Origin: Domibacillus robiginosus
Lineage (GTDB): Bacteria; Bacillota; Bacilli; Bacillales; Domibacillaceae
Assembly: GCF_000966195.1 (NCBI RefSeq)
Contig: NZ_LAHL01000015.1
Location: 1-64,000, forward strand
Reading direction: 5' to 3'
DNA length: 64,000 bases
A program made the translations under genes and the position numbers. Positions 62,631 through 64,000 of the stretch are shown one piece after another. How positions within the stretch are numbered: the first letter of the stretch is position 1; every line of letters starts with the position of its first letter. The notes under the pieces are model-generated. The model was not told the origin of the DNA, ran no database searches, and saw only the letters and a list, made by a program, of their open reading frames with translations.

Positions 62631-63506
62631 TTATTCTTCAGAGAAAGTTAAATTATACGTCTGCACAAAATCAATGAACTCCTTTACCATTGTCAATTCT
62701 AAAAGTTCTTCTCTGTATAACACACGGGTTTCCCACAGAATGGGAGATCCATTTTTGTCCATAAGGACAACCTTTTGCAACTGGTCGTTTTTTTCAAGCA
62801 CAATACTCGGTGAGATACAATAACCCAGATTATTAAGAACCATTCTTTTTGCAATTTCCACGTTGTCGACATCCATATGACTGATTGAAGGTGTAGAAAA
62901 GTGGTCTTTCCACCAGTTATCAATAATCATGTCTAATGCAGGGTCGGTCTGGTAAATGACTCTTCGCATGGAAGGGAGGTCTTCTAATGATATTTTTTGA
63001 GAGGAAAGGATACAAATACTTTCTTCTGAAATTGTCAGGCTTTTATTTGGCCAGTTATGATTTCCTCTGACTATTCCTACATGTGCTTCCTGTTTATAAA
63101 CCGTTTGGATCACATCACTATTTACACCAGTAGTGACATGAAACTCAACTTTAGGAAACTTTTCATTAAAAGCTTTGAGAAGCTGGGGTAGTCGATAAAA
63201 AGCAAACGTTCTCGATACGCTTAACCGTAAGGTGCCCTTCACTTCATTCCCTCTGTTCCAGAGCTGTTCTTCTATTTTCTGCTGTTCTTTCAACATAGCT
63301 ACGGCATGTCTTACTAATAGTTCTCCTTCTTCTGTAAAATCGACCCCTTTTCGTCCTCGATAAAAAAGTTTTATATCAAATTCTTTCTCAATCTGCTGTA
63401 GGCGATATGTTAAAGTTGGCTGTGCAATATATAGCCGCTCCGCTGCTCTGGTAATATTTTTTTCTTCATAAACGGTTTGTAGAATAATCCAATCTTTTGT
63501 ACCCAT
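62631..63506 (-). CDS. LysR-family transcriptional regulator
   Basis: 291 aa. N-terminal HTH (about residues 1-60; LQTVYEEKNITRAAERLYIAQPTLTYRLQQIEKEF) and a C-terminal two-lobed ligand domain (about 90-290; GTLRLSVSRTFAFYRLPQLL, then a VGIVRGNHNW segment). It is divergently transcribed from the racemase-like gene at 63673 with 166 AT-rich bases between, the classical LysR layout, so it probably controls that gene and its operon beyond the window. Confidence 0.9.
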   Translation of the reverse strand: MGTKDWIILQTVYEEKNITRAAERLYIAQPTLTYRLQQIEKEFDIKLFYRGRKGVDFTEEGELLVRHAVAMLKEQQKIEEQLWNRGNEVKGTLRLSVSRTFAFYRLPQLLKAFNEKFPKVEFHVTTGVNSDVIQTVYKQEAHVGIVRGNHNWPNKSLTISEESICILSSQKISLEDLPSMRRVIYQTDPALDMIIDNWWKDHFSTPSISHMDVDNVEIAKRMVLNNLGYCISPSIVLEKNDQLQKVVLMDKNGSPILWETRVLYREELLELTMVKEFIDFVQTYNLTFSEE

Positions 63507-63672
63507 TTTAAGCTCCTCTCATTATCGAAAATATCTATCAATCCTTATCCAAATTAAATATTTTATTAATTATTATAACTATAATACATTTATTATATAG
63601 AAAATAATTCATTTTCTTTCGTGTATAAAGCCTTTATTAAAACAGTAACTAAAAGGAACAGGAGGCAATAAT

Positions 63673-64000
63673 TTGACAGAAAAAACCTATCGAATTGGAC
63701 TTATTCACGCAACGATGAACTCAGTTCCGTCGATTTTAGAGGCATTTCGTGAGCATGCTCCCCATGTTACGTTAGTAAATTTTATGGATGAAAGTTTGAT
63801 CTTTGAATTAAACGAAACGAATACAGTAACAAAAGATATGATCAGACGATTAATGAATTTAGCCCAAAAAGCTGCCAATCATGGAGTAGACGGGATACTG
63901 CTGACATGTTCTTCTTTTACGCCGGCCGTTGCGGAAATCAGCCACTTGTTTGATGTTCCAATGTTAAGCGCTGATTTAAGCATGCTTGAGGAGGCAGTAG
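63673..64000 (+). CDS. Aspartate/glutamate/hydantoin racemase family protein (partial, cut by window end)
   Basis: The first 109 codons of a gene that runs off the window. It starts with TTG after GGAGGCAATA. The N-terminal GLIHATMNSVPSILEAFREHAP and the HGVDGILLTCSSFTPAVAEI segment, with the conserved catalytic-type cysteine in the TCSS motif, fit the Asp/Glu racemase superfamily. Members include hydantoin racemases and maleate isomerase-like or arylmalonate enzymes. The second cysteine lies beyond the window, so the activity cannot be judged. Confidence 0.8.
   Translation, partial: MTEKTYRIGLIHATMNSVPSILEAFREHAPHVTLVNFMDESLIFELNETNTVTKDMIRRLMNLAQKAANHGVDGILLTCSSFTPAVAEISHLFDVPMLSADLSMLEEAV

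Overview
The window looks like chromosome of a low-GC, endospore-forming Bacillaceae member. Support comes from AGGAGG-type ribosome binding sites with many GTG and TTG starts, a YhcN/YlaJ-type spore lipoprotein, a class III (Firmicute) fructose-bisphosphatase, a class IV PHA synthase (PhaR + PhaC), an HPr kinase, and a YrhE/YrhD-like cytosolic formate dehydrogenase with FdhD. I cannot name the species. No rRNA, tRNA, CRISPR array or intact mobile element was seen. Much of the space between genes is worn-down coding sequence (IS1182-type transposase, MocR, CitMHS, YetF, chemoreceptor, NupC and SDR remnants) or GC-rich dispersed repeats, so the segment has been shuffled and eroded.

Layout. 0.3-1.1 kb: two overlapping fluoride channel genes behind a fluoride riboswitch. 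1.6-7.7 kb: a sugar-acid module on the minus strand (dehydrogenase, DUF1537 kinase, GntP permease, plus a separate class II aldolase) around a GntR/FCD regulator; near-identical paired operator-like sites precede the dehydrogenase and the aldolase. 8.2-13.2 kb: HAD phosphatase, a damaged GNAT gene, a GntR plus tartrate/D-malate dehydrogenase pair, and a GH105-type unsaturated glycuronyl hydrolase. 15-20 kb: a five-gene nickel/metallophore-type ABC importer behind a Fur-like box, followed by a flavoprotein (24-bp palindrome over its promoter) and a PhzF-type isomerase. 24-29.7 kb: YitT protein, HprK paralogue, sirtuin, small holin-like membrane protein, TerC. 31-38 kb: two secreted CAP-domain proteins, fructose-bisphosphatase and the phaRC pair. 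38.9-43.7 kb: a MerR regulator, two tandem CNNM/CorC-type membrane proteins with identical hairpin leaders, and a stand-alone MprF C-terminal domain. 44.3-54 kb: spore lipoprotein, CdaR regulator, glycerate kinase, YciI protein, a PAS-PAS-GGDEF cyclase, a dead citrate-type transporter, and a second tartrate dehydrogenase/GntR pair. 54-59 kb: formate dehydrogenase genes. 59.7-64 kb: DUF817, YozG-like HTH and DUF2975 membrane proteins, a chimeric pseudogene, and a LysR regulator divergent from a racemase cut by the window end.

The unifying theme is small sugar-acid catabolism. Tartrate dehydrogenases can give D-glycerate, glycerate kinase feeds it to glycolysis, and the dehydrogenase-kinase-aldolase set should turn a hydroxy-acid into a triose phosphate plus a smaller aldehyde. 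Three GntR/FCD regulators and one CdaR regulator control these genes, and an extra HprK and a class III fructose-bisphosphatase lie nearby. Coordinates of starts were adjusted to ribosome binding sites where these were clear; all functions are read from motifs and family resemblance, not from searches.
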